A stretch of DNA of 64,000 bases from Stigmatella ashevillena (GTDB lineage Bacteria > Myxococcota > Myxococcia > Myxococcales > Myxococcaceae): positions 2,180,007-2,244,006 of the forward strand of contig NZ_JAQNDM010000002.1 in the NCBI RefSeq assembly GCF_028368975.1, given 5' to 3'. The notes under the pieces are model-generated. The model was not told where the DNA came from. It ran no database searches and worked only from the letters and a program-made list of their open reading frames with translations. Below, one piece after another: positions 8,606-18,010 of the stretch. The translations under genes were made by a program, and so were the position numbers. Every line of letters starts with the position of its first letter. The first letter of the stretch is position 1.

Positions 8606-9142
8606 ATGCTCAAGCCGCTTTCTCTCATCATCCTCACCGGCAGCTTGCTGCTGGCTGGCTGCGGTGTCTCGGATCCTTCTTCCTCGATGGATTCGGAGGT
8701 TGATCTTCAAACGGCCGGTGATGAGTCCCTGGAGCAAAGCACGGAAGAAGGAGTGGCCGACAACGCCTTGGCTGCCCTGGCCATCTGGGAGAGCGTCAGA
8801 ACATATGGCTATACCTCCAATACAAAAGCTTGCAATGGAGTGCTTGGAAGTCCGTGTACGACGCCTGGCGAGGTGTGTACGTGGTTCTCATCCAATACCC
8901 CTGGAAGCCCCTACTCCATCTCCAAGGTTTGCCGCACGGTCAACGGAACCTACAAGGAGATCGAGTCCGCGAGTGAGTATTGCCCGGGCTCCTCAAGCAG
9001 TTACACGGCTTGCCCGACCGGGAATGCTCCGGGGGGTAGCACCGCGGGTCTGCCCTGCGGCCACAAAGGGAGTTATTGCATCCGGCAATGCTACACCTCC
9101 TATCCCGGCCCCAGGATCACGCTTCGCGCCTACTGTGAGTAA
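8606..9142 (+). CDS. Small cysteine-rich lipoprotein
   Basis: This 178-residue precursor has a textbook lipoprotein signal (LILTGSLLLAGC-like; lipobox LAGC), so it should be anchored in the outer or inner membrane. The first 50 mature residues are acidic and low in complexity. The rest contains eleven cysteines in spaced pairs (SPCTTPGEVC, LPCGHKGSYCIRQC), suggesting a disulfide-stabilised extracellular domain. The start at 8606 follows AAGGAGAT at ideal spacing. Base composition is lower in GC than the neighbours. I do not recognise the family. Confidence 0.78.
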   Translation: MLKPLSLIILTGSLLLAGCGVSDPSSSMDSEVDLQTAGDESLEQSTEEGVADNALAALAIWESVRTYGYTSNTKACNGVLGSPCTTPGEVCTWFSSNTPGSPYSISKVCRTVNGTYKEIESASEYCPGSSSSYTACPTGNAPGGSTAGLPCGHKGSYCIRQCYTSYPGPRITLRAYCE

Positions 9143-9165
9143 GACGGTTCTGTGCGCCTGTCTCC

Positions 9166-10812
9166 TTACTTCTCTCTCAGAATGAGCAGACCTCGCGAGG
9201 TGTCCACCGCGTAGATATACCCATCCCCCGGTACGCGAATGCCAATCGCGCCATCGAGGTAGTTCCCCCGGCCCGGATCATTCTCTCGGAAGGTGTTGAA
9301 GTACGCCACCTGCTGGGGCTGGGTGGGATTGGACACGTCCAGCACCCGGACCCCCTCTTGATACCAGGAGAGATAGAGGCGCTTGCCCACCAAGACCATG
9401 TTGTGAATCGAGACCACGGGACGAAGCTGGAACATCCCCATCTTGACCATCCGGGCCGGGTCCGTGACGTCGAGCACGCGGAGGTGCTCGAAAGGCCCCT
9501 CCCCTCCCATGAAAGCGATGGTGCGGCCACCGAAGGTGGCCACCGCGCTCGCGTGGCTGTAGTGGTCGTAAACACTGTACGCGCCCAGGGTCCGGAGGTC
9601 CTGTGGGTTGCTCACATCCACGGCGATCAAGCCCTCGGTGGCATAGTTGACGTAGAGCCGGTCACCCCTGGCGAACATGTCGTGCGGGTTGATGCCAGGA
9701 AAAGGCGCGTAGCGGTTGAGTTCGATGGGCTCCAGGGCATTGGAGACGTCATAGAGAATCACCCCCGCGAGATCCGTGGCATAGAGTCGATTGCCTTCGA
9801 CAAAGACGGTGTGCACGCTGTCGTTGCTCGTGGACAGGCTGCGCAGAAACTGCGGGTCAGCCGGATGGCGGATGTCAAAGAGAAGCACGCCCCGATGGGC
9901 ACTCGCCACGTAGAGTGCGCCGTCCTTCGCCCACACCCCATTCCATTCCGTGTCGCCCGGAAACTGGAAGGTCTTCACGTGCACCGGAGCCGCCTTGTCG
10001 CTCACGTCGAAGACGCTGAGTCCTCCAGGCTGGCCGTCCCGAGAGAGGCCCACGACGTAGGCATGGTTCTGGGTCACATACACATCCGCTGGCATGGCCA
10101 GGTTCACGAAACGCTCGGAGACCCGTTCCAAGCCAAAGGCCTCGGACTCCCCACGGGCCCATGTCATCCGCTCCGCCCGGAAGGTGGCCTGGTTGGACAT
10201 CCTCCCGTTGAGACAGGACGCGTAGCATCCGGTGAATCCTGGAGGCTCAGGCGCCTCGCAGGTGACGAGCACTTCGCCGCGCGCGCCGCCATCCGAAGAG
10301 GTCTGAACCGTGGAGAAGAGGCGGGCGCGTCCCTCGCGCTGCTCCGTGGCGGGTTTGCCGTTGAACACCACGGCCCCCCCATCCGCGCCCAGGGCCAAGG
10401 TGGCGGCGAAGTCATAGCGGAAGGCACCGGAGCCGTCCTCCATCCGGCCAGCCAGAAGATACCGTCCTTCCTGCCCCTCCTGCTCCAAAGAGCGGGCGTT
10501 GCACACCCCCAAATCAAAGCTGGAGAACGTTCCGCAGGGCCTCACGGCGGAAAAGATCTCACAGGGTGAATAGCGGCCCGTGTCCACCCTGTTGCCGTGC
10601 TCTTCGAGCGGCACGTAGGTGCCATCCCACTCGCTGCCACCGTCCGTTCCGCCATCAGGGCCGGCGTCACCCCCGTCCGGCCCTTCCTCAGGACCGGCAT
10701 CCGCCACGGGGACGAATGCATCTGGAGAATCCGGAGGCCGCGAATCTTCCGAGCATCCGACCAGCCCCCCTGCAACCACCAGGAGACATCCCACCATGCG
10801 TTTCCAGGCCAT
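9166..10812 (-). CDS. LVIVD-repeat beta-propeller lipoprotein
   Basis: This 548-residue lipoprotein has a signal peptide ending in GGLVGC, then a long Asp/Gly/Pro-rich linker (DGGDAGPDGGTDGGSEWDG) typical of myxobacterial surface lipoproteins. The C-terminal 350 residues are LVIVD-type propeller blades with the recurrent pattern LxVFDVSDPxxP, for example GLIAVDVSNPQDLRTLGAYS. Such proteins are usually outer-surface and of unknown binding partner. I chose the ATG at 10812 because GGGAG lies 8-12 bases upstream; a GTG at 10821 is an alternative. It is convergent with the small lipoprotein at 8606-9142. Confidence 0.82.
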   Translation of the reverse strand: MAWKRMVGCLLVVAGGLVGCSEDSRPPDSPDAFVPVADAGPEEGPDGGDAGPDGGTDGGSEWDGTYVPLEEHGNRVDTGRYSPCEIFSAVRPCGTFSSFDLGVCNARSLEQEGQEGRYLLAGRMEDGSGAFRYDFAATLALGADGGAVVFNGKPATEQREGRARLFSTVQTSSDGGARGEVLVTCEAPEPPGFTGCYASCLNGRMSNQATFRAERMTWARGESEAFGLERVSERFVNLAMPADVYVTQNHAYVVGLSRDGQPGGLSVFDVSDKAAPVHVKTFQFPGDTEWNGVWAKDGALYVASAHRGVLLFDIRHPADPQFLRSLSTSNDSVHTVFVEGNRLYATDLAGVILYDVSNALEPIELNRYAPFPGINPHDMFARGDRLYVNYATEGLIAVDVSNPQDLRTLGAYSVYDHYSHASAVATFGGRTIAFMGGEGPFEHLRVLDVTDPARMVKMGMFQLRPVVSIHNMVLVGKRLYLSWYQEGVRVLDVSNPTQPQQVAYFNTFRENDPGRGNYLDGAIGIRVPGDGYIYAVDTSRGLLILREK

Positions 10813-10897
10813 CCCAACCACTCCCTCGACGAAGTAAAAAGGAGCGTGCTCCGGCCCGGCGCGCCCTCATCAGTCCCTACTTTACATTGAGGCTGGG

Positions 10898-11545
10898 TCA
10901 TGCGGCCTCCAGGCCCCTGCGGAACAAGCGCTGGATGTACTCCCAGGCGAATGTGATCTCCCGGAGCCGCTGTTCGGAGCGTTCGCTCAGCCACGGGTTG
11001 AGATCCGACGCCGTGTCCGGGCAGCACTCCTTCACTTGCGCTTCGTAGGCCGCACGAGCCTGCTCCAGGGTGGCCGGTTCCTGAAAGCCGAGGATCCTCC
11101 AGAAGACCTGCGCCTGAGAGATCTGAAGCTCGGTGGGCCGCGCCTGCGGGCGCGGACGCTCCTCGGCCGGGCGGGCCTCGACGGACAACGGAGGATCGAT
11201 GTGCTGCGCGCTTTCAGCCCGCCTGGGTGGAGAGAACGCGCTCGCACCGCCCACCAAGGACTGCACCCCCAACACATAGGGCCCGACGCGCAGTTCGTCG
11301 TCCGCTGTCATGATCGTGGGCCGAACCACGAGTTCGCCATTGAGGAGCGTCCCATTCGTTGAGCCCTCGTCCAAGACGAGCGCTCCCCCCTCGAAGGCGA
11401 TCAGCCGACAGTGGACTCCCGAGACCGTTTCGTCCCGGAGCACGAGGTGACACTTTTTTGAGCGGCCGACAAAGATCTCTCGGCTGGCCAGTGTGGCCTT
11501 CGTCGTGATCCGCGTTCCACTCACCACCACTGACAGATTGAACAC
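10898..11545 (-). CDS. FHA-domain protein with J-domain-like C-terminus
   Basis: This is a 215-residue cytosolic protein. Residues 20-95 form an FHA phosphothreonine-binding domain with the conserved GRSKKCHLVL, SGVHCRL and DEGSTNGTLLNG motifs. After a Pro/Arg-rich linker, residues 145-210 resemble a divergent DnaJ helical module (ILGFQEPATLEQARAAYEAQ, then LREITFAWEYIQ) but lack the HPD motif, so stimulation of DnaK is unlikely. It is divergent from an FHA-containing sigma-54 activator. This suggests both belong to one Ser/Thr-kinase-linked signalling module. Confidence 0.8.
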   Translation of the reverse strand: MFNLSVVVSGTRITTKATLASREIFVGRSKKCHLVLRDETVSGVHCRLIAFEGGALVLDEGSTNGTLLNGELVVRPTIMTADDELRVGPYVLGVQSLVGGASAFSPPRRAESAQHIDPPLSVEARPAEERPRPQARPTELQISQAQVFWRILGFQEPATLEQARAAYEAQVKECCPDTASDLNPWLSERSEQRLREITFAWEYIQRLFRRGLEAA

Positions 11546-11756
11546 GTGCGCTCCAAGCTCTCCTGCCCGGGGAACAAGCAGGGTTCATCCCCCGAGGTCC
11601 GTCAAAGCACGCGGCATGCCGACTCCTCCGAAAGCCCGTCCCCTCAATCTTTTCAACAGGTTGGAGACCTGGCTCCTCCCAGGGCGGGCATCTGCTCCCG
11701 CAGCCTGTCAAGATTGACATCAGGGCTGACAGGCAACGGCTCCCACGAGGGCTTCC

Positions 11757-13352
11757 ATGACGAGCGGCGATGACCCGAAGGGAAAGCAGCCCGAGGACCC
11801 CCTGGCGCCGCAGCAGGAGCCCCTCTCGGGTCCGTCACTCAACCGGACGACGTTCATCCCCATCCCCACGTCGCTCCAATCCCCTCCCGGGCGCGAATCC
11901 CCTTTCCAGAGCCAGGTGACGACGCGCCGGGAGCGGGCTCTTCGCGAGCCTGCGCCCTACCGCGAGCCCAAGGCCCTGCGTGTCCAGCGCGAGGGAGTGC
12001 CGGACCTGATCGTCCCGCTCTACCCGGATCGCTCTTACGTGTTCGGGCGAGCACCGGAATCCACGGTGGTGTTCGCCCATGACGCGGTGTCACGCCAGCA
12101 CGGACGCCTGGCCTTCCGCGAGGATCACCGGTGGGTATACCGGGATCTCAACTCGCGCAATCGGAGCTTCCTGGGCGAGGCGGAGTTCCCGTTCCAGGGG
12201 GACGAGCGCGAATACTTCCAGGTGATGAACGCCTCGCAGGACTGGATCATCGAGGCGGGCAACGTCATCTTGCTGGGCAACGGGCGCAGCCGGATCCTGC
12301 TGCTGGCCGAGGTGCCAGATGGGCTGGTGGCAGGGGCACGTCCCGAGCAAGCGGGCTCCGCGGCGGCGGCACAACTGGAGCGCTCGATCAACATCTGCGC
12401 ACGGCACCAACTCCCCGTGTTCATCCTGGGCAAGTCCGGCACGGGGAAGACGTTCATCGCCCGGGAGATCCACAGCCGGAACCGGCTGGATGGGAACTTC
12501 GTCAACCTCAATTGCGGCCGACTCCCGCAGGACGCGAGCATGCTGCACAGCGAATTGCTCGGGCACGTGAAGGGAGCATTCACGGGGGCGGCGTTCGCGC
12601 GGGTGGGCAAGTTCTACGTGGCCAATGGGGGCACGCTCTTTCTGGACGAGGTGGAGTTCCTCCCGCCTGCCGCCCAGGACTTCCTGATCGATGTGCTGGA
12701 GGGAACGGGCAGCCTGGCCCCGCTGGGCGCGGCTCCGGACTCGCGGGAGCCGCCGCCGCGCTTCCGGCTCATCTCCGCCTCGAAGACACCGTTGCAACAG
12801 ACAGGGCTTCGGCCGGACCTGGCCCAGCGTCTGGCCACAGGGGACGTGATCATCCTGCCGACGTTGGAGGAGCGGCGGGACGACATCCCAAACCTCGTGG
12901 AGGACTTCCTCCACCGCCTGAAGACCGAGCAGCAGTATGACGCCAGGTTCACCACCGACGCGCTCGCCCACCTTCAACAGGTGGACTGGCCGGGGCAGAT
13001 TCGCGAGTTGGAGACCACCGTGAAGGCCGTGGTGGCCCGTGAGGGGGCAGCCCGCGCCATGGACGGAATGGGTGCCTCGCGGATGGTGATCACCCTGGAG
13101 GCGGTGAAGGCGTACCTGTTCCAGCGAAGAAGAGGGTTTGGTGACTCGGCAGCACCTCTTCCGGCGGCATCCGAAGTGCCAAGCGCTTTGGCCTCCACGC
13201 TGCCCGTGCGCAAGCGCCCCAGCGATCTGACGGAGGCGGAGCTCCGGGCCGTGCTGGAGAAGCACCAGGGCAACAAGACGCGGGCCGCACAAGAGCTGGG
13301 AATCGCACTCAACACCCTCAAGGATCGGATGAAGAAGCTCGGGCTTGCGTGA
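11757..13352 (+). CDS. FHA-domain sigma-54-dependent transcriptional activator
   Basis: The 531-residue protein has three domains. An N-terminal FHA domain occupies about residues 75-185 (FGRAPESTVVFAHDAVSRQH). A sigma-54-interacting AAA+ domain spans roughly 205-440, with Walker A GKSGTGKT near 225, the sigma-54-contacting GAFTGA loop at 273-278 and Walker B GGTLFLDEVEFL. A Fis-type helix-turn-helix lies at the extreme C-terminus (NKTRAAQELGIALNTLKDRM). The FHA domain replaces the usual receiver domain, so activation is expected through Ser/Thr phosphorylation. The upstream gene encodes a second FHA protein. Target genes are not evident. Confidence 0.93.
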   Translation: MTSGDDPKGKQPEDPLAPQQEPLSGPSLNRTTFIPIPTSLQSPPGRESPFQSQVTTRRERALREPAPYREPKALRVQREGVPDLIVPLYPDRSYVFGRAPESTVVFAHDAVSRQHGRLAFREDHRWVYRDLNSRNRSFLGEAEFPFQGDEREYFQVMNASQDWIIEAGNVILLGNGRSRILLLAEVPDGLVAGARPEQAGSAAAAQLERSINICARHQLPVFILGKSGTGKTFIAREIHSRNRLDGNFVNLNCGRLPQDASMLHSELLGHVKGAFTGAAFARVGKFYVANGGTLFLDEVEFLPPAAQDFLIDVLEGTGSLAPLGAAPDSREPPPRFRLISASKTPLQQTGLRPDLAQRLATGDVIILPTLEERRDDIPNLVEDFLHRLKTEQQYDARFTTDALAHLQQVDWPGQIRELETTVKAVVAREGAARAMDGMGASRMVITLEAVKAYLFQRRRGFGDSAAPLPAASEVPSALASTLPVRKRPSDLTEAELRAVLEKHQGNKTRAAQELGIALNTLKDRMKKLGLA

Positions 13353-13407
13353 GGCCAGGGCCTACGTCAGGCTTGACTGAACGTGCTTTCAGGCTCACCG
13401 TGGGACT

Positions 13408-14436
13408 GTGAAGCCACGCCCCATCTCCAATCCCCCCAACCCCTGGGCCAGCACCGAGGTGGAATACCTCGAGGAGATTCCGCCCTCTCGGCTGGAGGTG
13501 CTGGAAGACCACAGCCGCGAGGTGCTGGCGCGCAACAACAGCCCCGACGTCTGCTTCACCTGGAGCGTCAACCCCTACCGTGGCTGCATGCACGCGTGCG
13601 CCTACTGCTACGCCCGGCCCACCCACGAGTATTTGAGCCTCGGGGCGGGAACAGACTTCGAGACGCGCATCGTCGTGAAGCCCCATGCGCCGGAGCTGTT
13701 GCGAGAGGCCTTCGAGCGCCCACGCTGGCAAGGGGAGACCGTTGTCTTCAGCGGCGTCACCGATTGCTACCAGCCGTTGGAGTCCTCCCTGCGCCTGACC
13801 CGCGCGTGCCTGGAGGTCTGCGCCGAGTACCGAAATCCCGTGGCCATCATCACCAAGGCGCCCCTCATTGAGCGGGACCTGGACGTGCTCCAGACCCTCG
13901 CGCGCGAGGCGCAGTTGTGGGTGAGCATCAGCCTGCCCTTCTACAACCCGGAGCTGGCACGGGCCATGGAGCCCTATGTGGCCACGCCGAAGCGGCGCCT
14001 GCACACCATCGAGCGGCTGGCGGCGGCGGGCATCTCGGTGGCGGTGTCCGTGGCCCCCATCATCCCGGGCCTCAATGACGAGGACATCGCCAAGGTGCTC
14101 ACTTCGGCCCGGGCGGCAGGGGCTACACGCGCCCACTACACCCTCCTGCGGCTGCCCGGTCCGGTGAAGGACGTGTTCGAGGAGCGGCTGCGCACGAAGC
14201 TGCCCCTGAGGGCCGAGCGGGTGCTGCATCGCATCCGGGAGACACGAGGAGGCGAACTCTCCGACGCGCGTTTCAAGCACCGCATGCGCGGCGAGGGGCT
14301 CTACGCAGAGACCCTCTCGCAGCTCTTTCACGTCGCGGCGCGCAAGGTGGGCATGCGCATGTCCTCGGTGACAGAGGCCGCGCCCACCTCCTTCCGGCGG
14401 CCCCCGAAACAGACCGCTCAACTCAGCCTCTTCTGA
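13408..14436 (+). CDS. PA0069-family radical SAM protein
   Basis: This 342-residue protein carries a canonical radical SAM cluster motif, Cys60-x3-Cys64-x2-Cys67 (GCMHACAYCYARPTHEYL). The following sequence (GAGTDFETRIVVKPHAPELL) is characteristic of the PA0069 or spore-photoproduct-lyase-like group. The enzyme should bind a 4Fe-4S cluster and cleave S-adenosylmethionine; the substrate is unknown. Translation starts at a GTG. The gene is followed by a strong bidirectional hairpin and a convergent gene. Confidence 0.9.
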   Translation: MKPRPISNPPNPWASTEVEYLEEIPPSRLEVLEDHSREVLARNNSPDVCFTWSVNPYRGCMHACAYCYARPTHEYLSLGAGTDFETRIVVKPHAPELLREAFERPRWQGETVVFSGVTDCYQPLESSLRLTRACLEVCAEYRNPVAIITKAPLIERDLDVLQTLAREAQLWVSISLPFYNPELARAMEPYVATPKRRLHTIERLAAAGISVAVSVAPIIPGLNDEDIAKVLTSARAAGATRAHYTLLRLPGPVKDVFEERLRTKLPLRAERVLHRIRETRGGELSDARFKHRMRGEGLYAETLSQLFHVAARKVGMRMSSVTEAAPTSFRRPPKQTAQLSLF

Positions 14437-14437
14437 G

Positions 14438-14463
14438 GCCCCGCCCCCTTCGCCGGGCGGGGC
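14438..14463. terminator. Bidirectional hairpin terminator
   Basis: GCCCCGCCC and GGGCGGGGC form a perfect 9-bp stem with an 8-base loop. It fills the 36-bp gap between two convergent genes ending at 14436 and 14473. There is no T-run on either side, so it may act as a Rho-independent terminator only weakly or as an mRNA 3'-end stabiliser. Confidence 0.6.
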
Positions 14464-14472
14464 AGCGCCACA

Positions 14473-15486
14473 TCACTCCAGCGAGAGCGTCACCAGCTTC
14501 CCGTCCGCGTAGACGAAGGGCGCCCGGCTCTCGTGGACGAGCAAAAGGCGCTCGGGGCCGATGACTTCGAGCCGGATCATCCCCGGTGATACACCGATGG
14601 CGTTGGGCTCTTGTGCGTACGGCAGTTGCCCCAGCGCGCTGAGTTCCACCGGCTTCCCTTCTTCGAAACGCACCAAGCTGTTCTGCTCGATGCCGTAGAG
14701 CACCTTCCGCGCGTCATCCCAGGCCACCGTCTGGATGTATTTGGATTTGAGCTCCGGGTACTCTTTCGCGACGGTGGCATCCAGCCGGTGGACGCGCAGA
14801 AGCGTGTTGGCCATGAAGTGGCTCATCGACCAGCTCACCCAGAGGTTGCCCTTCCCATCGCCGGAGATGCCCGTCACGTAGTGCAGGCTGTCCTTGGACT
14901 GCGCCCATTGCCCGCTCTTCAGGTCGAGCCCGAAAAGACACCCGCCCCACTCCCCATAACCCGTCCCTACCCAGACATGGGTTCCCGATGCATGGACGGC
15001 CAAGGCTCGGAAGCCCTTGGCAAAGGCGTTCTTCAACTTCGACAGCGGATGGACCTTGCCCGTCAGGGCCTCCACCACGCTCGACGTGTATACGACCACC
15101 GGCCTGTCACCCACGACGGCCAGGTCAATCGCAGCCTCCTTGCGCGCCGGAAGCGATCCCTCGGAGGTCCACGCGCGCTCTTTTTCGGACCAGCGGTAGA
15201 CACGCGCCAGGTCCGTGCCCCACAACTGACCGCCCCCCGTGGCCAGCAGCAGCATGCGCTGGCTCGCGAGGGCACGGGCGTAGTCCGGGTCGGCACCGAG
15301 ATCCCCCAACCGCCAGGCATGCACCTTTCCTTCGCCCGACAGGTGCACGATGTGCTCGCCCTGAACCACCACCGAGGGGCCCCTTTTCTCAAGGGACGGC
15401 TGTGGCTTCTCTGCTGAGGTCTTCGGGGCAGCCAGCACCGTCAGAGACCCCAGCAGGACCACCCCCCAGACCCAGGGTGTCGTCAT
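14473..15486 (-). CDS. Secreted beta-propeller-like protein, unknown function
   Basis: This is a 337-residue protein with a signal peptide (VWGVVLLGSLTVLAAP). Recurrent propeller-like strands and turns follow (ALASQRMLLLATGGGQLWG, ALAVHASGTHVWVGTGYGEW, GDGKGNLWVSW). It is most likely a periplasmic propeller; no catalytic motif is recognised. Its ATG shares one base with the TGA of the upstream chalcone-isomerase-like gene (TGATG), so the two are almost certainly translationally coupled and may act together in the envelope. Confidence 0.75.
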   Translation of the reverse strand: MTTPWVWGVVLLGSLTVLAAPKTSAEKPQPSLEKRGPSVVVQGEHIVHLSGEGKVHAWRLGDLGADPDYARALASQRMLLLATGGGQLWGTDLARVYRWSEKERAWTSEGSLPARKEAAIDLAVVGDRPVVVYTSSVVEALTGKVHPLSKLKNAFAKGFRALAVHASGTHVWVGTGYGEWGGCLFGLDLKSGQWAQSKDSLHYVTGISGDGKGNLWVSWSMSHFMANTLLRVHRLDATVAKEYPELKSKYIQTVAWDDARKVLYGIEQNSLVRFEEGKPVELSALGQLPYAQEPNAIGVSPGMIRLEVIGPERLLLVHESRAPFVYADGKLVTLSLE

Positions 15487-16052
15487 CAATCGTCCTTGCC
15501 GAGCATTCCGTCCTTGAGTCCCCCGTCCACGGGGCTCTTGCCGAGCCATACGCCGAAGAGCGCGTCCGCGAAGTCCTTGCCCTCCACGGAGATCTCCTGG
15601 CCTGTCTTGCTCTCCACGCGCGTGCCCTTGCCCGGCACATAGGTGAGCACCAGTTCATCGCCCTTCTTCAAATCCGGGATGGCCGACTTGAAGGTGTCCA
15701 GCCGTTGTTGCAACGCGGGCATCTGCGCCTTGTTGTTCTTCGCGATGCCGTCGGAGATGGCGTCGGTGATCTTCGCCTTCTCCAAGTCACGCAGCATCGT
15801 CATGCGCACGCGCTTGATCTGATCCGAGCTGATGATCTGCGCGGCATCCTGAGACGGCGTCTCCAGGTAGAGGCCCACGGTGTAGACCTTGAAGATGGCC
15901 TTGGTGCGCAGGCCCGCCCCGTTGAGCTTCAGCTCCTTGCCCTCCACCGCCAGCGTCGCGGGGAACTTCACCCCCGCCACCGTCTTTTCCTGGGCAACCG
16001 CGGGCAACGCAAGGGACAGGGACAGCACGAGGGCGGGCAACATCGCTTTCAT
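15486..16052 (-). CDS. Chalcone-isomerase-like periplasmic protein
   Basis: This 188-residue protein has a signal peptide (LPALVLSLSLALPAVAQ) and then a bacterial chalcone-isomerase-like domain (VKFPATLAVEGKELKLNGAG, KAIFKVYTVGLYLETPS, VEGKDFADALFGVWLGKSP). In bacteria this fold is usually secreted and is thought to bind lipid-like ligands rather than isomerise chalcones. The start at 16052 follows GGGAG. It overlaps the propeller gene by one base. It lies 35 bp downstream of serC, so it could share that transcript. Confidence 0.85.
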   Translation of the reverse strand: MKAMLPALVLSLSLALPAVAQEKTVAGVKFPATLAVEGKELKLNGAGLRTKAIFKVYTVGLYLETPSQDAAQIISSDQIKRVRMTMLRDLEKAKITDAISDGIAKNNKAQMPALQQRLDTFKSAIPDLKKGDELVLTYVPGKGTRVESKTGQEISVEGKDFADALFGVWLGKSPVDGGLKDGMLGKDD

Positions 16053-16087
16053 GGACTTCTCCCGGTGAGGCGGTGGAGGAGACGAGC

Positions 16088-17176
16088 CTAGCCCCGGGCC
16101 CGGACGAATTGGTCCATGAAGGACACCAACGTCCGGACATTGTCCACTGTCACCGCATTGTAGAGCGAGACGCGGATGCCCCCCGCGCTGCGGTGACCCT
16201 TGAGCCCCACCATCCCCGCTTTCTTCGATTCCGCCACGAAGGCCTCGTCCAGCGCCTCCGTGGGCAGCGTGAACACCACGTTCATGTACGAGCGGGAGTC
16301 CTTCTCCACGGGCGCCCGGTAGAACTCGGGGTGCCGATCGATGGCCGCGTAGAGCAGATCCCCCTTCTCCCGGTTCCACTTCTCCAGTTGCGTCAGCCCG
16401 CCGACATCCTGGATCCAGGACAACACGTTGCGGCACAGGTAGATCGCGAAGGTGGGCGGCGTGTTGTAGAGCGAGTTGTTCTCCGCATAGGTGCTGTAGC
16501 GGAAGACCTTCGGGATGTCCTTGCGCCCCCGGGCCATGAACTCCTTGGCCACCACCGTGATGACAATGCCCGAGGGGCCCACGTTCTTCTGGGCCCCCGC
16601 GTAGAGCAGCGCGAACTTGCTCACGTCGATCGGCTTCCACAGCAGATCCGAGCTCATGTCCGCCACCAGCGGCACAGCGCCCACCTCCGGGAAGGTGTGC
16701 CACTGCGTCCCGTAGATGGTGTTGTTGCTCGTCATGTGGATGTACGCCGCCCGGGGATCCACGTGCAGCTCGTCCTGCCGGGGGATGCGCGTGTAGCGCT
16801 TGTCCGCATTGATCGTGGTGGCCGCGATGCGCGGCTTTCCGTAGTACTTCGCCTCGTCAAAGGCCTTCTCGCTCCACACACCCGTCATCAGGAAGTCCGC
16901 GCTGGTCTCCGGGGTGAGGAAGTTCATCGGAACCTGCGCGAACTGCTGCGAAGCGCCTCCCTGCAGGAAGAGCACCTGGTGGGTGTCCGGGATGTGGAGC
17001 AGCTTCGTGAGCAGGGAGATGGCCTCCTCGTGGACAGCGTCGTACTCCTTGCCACGGTGGCTGTGCTCCATGATGCTCATGCCCGAGCCCTGGAACTCGA
17101 TCAGCTCGTCGCGGGCTCGCTCCAGCGCCGGCAGGGGCAGACCGGCGGGTCCAGGGTTGAAGTTGATGACGCGCAT
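16088..17176 (-). CDS. serC: Phosphoserine aminotransferase
   Basis: This 362-residue protein is full length for SerC. It starts with the family signature [11 protein letters not shown], followed by [14 protein letters not shown]. The PLP-lysine lies in [12 protein letters not shown], and the C-terminus contains [17 protein letters not shown]. It transfers the amino group from glutamate to 3-phosphohydroxypyruvate in serine biosynthesis and also serves pyridoxal phosphate synthesis in many bacteria. I chose the ATG at 17176 because the conserved N-terminus begins there. No other serine-pathway gene is adjacent. Confidence 0.97.
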   Translation of the reverse strand: MRVINFNPGPAGLPLPALERARDELIEFQGSGMSIMEHSHRGKEYDAVHEEAISLLTKLLHIPDTHQVLFLQGGASQQFAQVPMNFLTPETSADFLMTGVWSEKAFDEAKYYGKPRIAATTINADKRYTRIPRQDELHVDPRAAYIHMTSNNTIYGTQWHTFPEVGAVPLVADMSSDLLWKPIDVSKFALLYAGAQKNVGPSGIVITVVAKEFMARGRKDIPKVFRYSTYAENNSLYNTPPTFAIYLCRNVLSWIQDVGGLTQLEKWNREKGDLLYAAIDRHPEFYRAPVEKDSRSYMNVVFTLPTEALDEAFVAESKKAGMVGLKGHRSAGGIRVSLYNAVTVDNVRTLVSFMDQFVRARG

Positions 17177-17296
17177 TGGCGGTGTCCTCGCGGAAAATGA
17201 ACGGCGCCACGCATTCTCTCCAAGCCGCCCCCAAGGGCCAGCACGAAGCATGAGCGGTGTTGAGCGGCTGGCCGGAAGGAGGCCGACGCACCCTGC

Positions 17297-18010
17297 TCAA
17301 GGGCGGAGGATGAAGCCCTCGCGGACGCACTCCTCTACCGCGCGGTGGATATCGGCCTCCGGGACGCCTGTCGCCGCCGCCACCGACTCGGCGGAGAGCC
17401 CCTCCAGGGCCATCTTCACCACCAGGAGGGCCCGGTCATGGCCGGGCATGAACCACGTCGTCAGCTGCTGGGGATGACGCCACAACAGCGCCATTTCCTC
17501 CCCCTCCTGCGGCGCGGGGGCTGCGCATTGGCCTCGAACCCAGGCACAGAGTCGAAACGGGTGCTGGAGGATGGCGAGCGTCGGGTTCACCGTGAGCTGC
17601 TCCACCTTGCCAGGCAGTGCTTCCTCCGAGGTGTACACCGTCCAATCCGTCCACTCGAAGCGCGCCAGCGCGGGGATGAACGCCTTCAGCCCGTGGGCCT
17701 CGGCCCTGTCCGCCACGAACGCCGGGAACCCCTCCCCCATCTGGTTCATCTCGTAGTGCCGGGCCGGTCGTTGGACCTCAAAAGCATCCAGCAACGCCTC
17801 CCAGCGCTCGGGGCCTACACACGCCTGGGTGAACGGATAGAGCTTCGCCAGCGTCGTGCGCACGTGGTGGCTCACGAACTCGCCATAGAGCGCGACGCGG
17901 GACGGGGACTCGTCCCACCCCGGGTGCGCCGCCCGCAGGCGCTCCAGTCCGGAAGGGGGCGCCAGGAAGTCCTCCATCGAGTCGAAGAAGTGACGCAAGC
18001 CGGGCTTCAT
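17297..18010 (-). CDS. DUF2063 protein, bufferin/methanobactin-type maturation partner (BufC/HvfC/MbnC-like)
   Basis: This 237-residue protein has the DUF2063 N-terminal region (LAKLYPFTQACVGPERWEAL, MGEGFPAFV) and a winged-helix-like C-terminal part (ALEGLSAESVAAATGVPEAD). Family members pair with DUF692 oxygenases and help recognise the precursor peptide that is modified on cysteine. Its ATG overlaps the stop of the DUF692 gene by four bases (ATGA), so expression is coupled. The order precursor-DUF692-DUF2063 is the canonical layout for this RiPP class. Confidence 0.88.
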   Translation of the reverse strand: MKPGLRHFFDSMEDFLAPPSGLERLRAAHPGWDESPSRVALYGEFVSHHVRTTLAKLYPFTQACVGPERWEALLDAFEVQRPARHYEMNQMGEGFPAFVADRAEAHGLKAFIPALARFEWTDWTVYTSEEALPGKVEQLTVNPTLAILQHPFRLCAWVRGQCAAPAPQEGEEMALLWRHPQQLTTWFMPGHDRALLVVKMALEGLSAESVAAATGVPEADIHRAVEECVREGFILRP

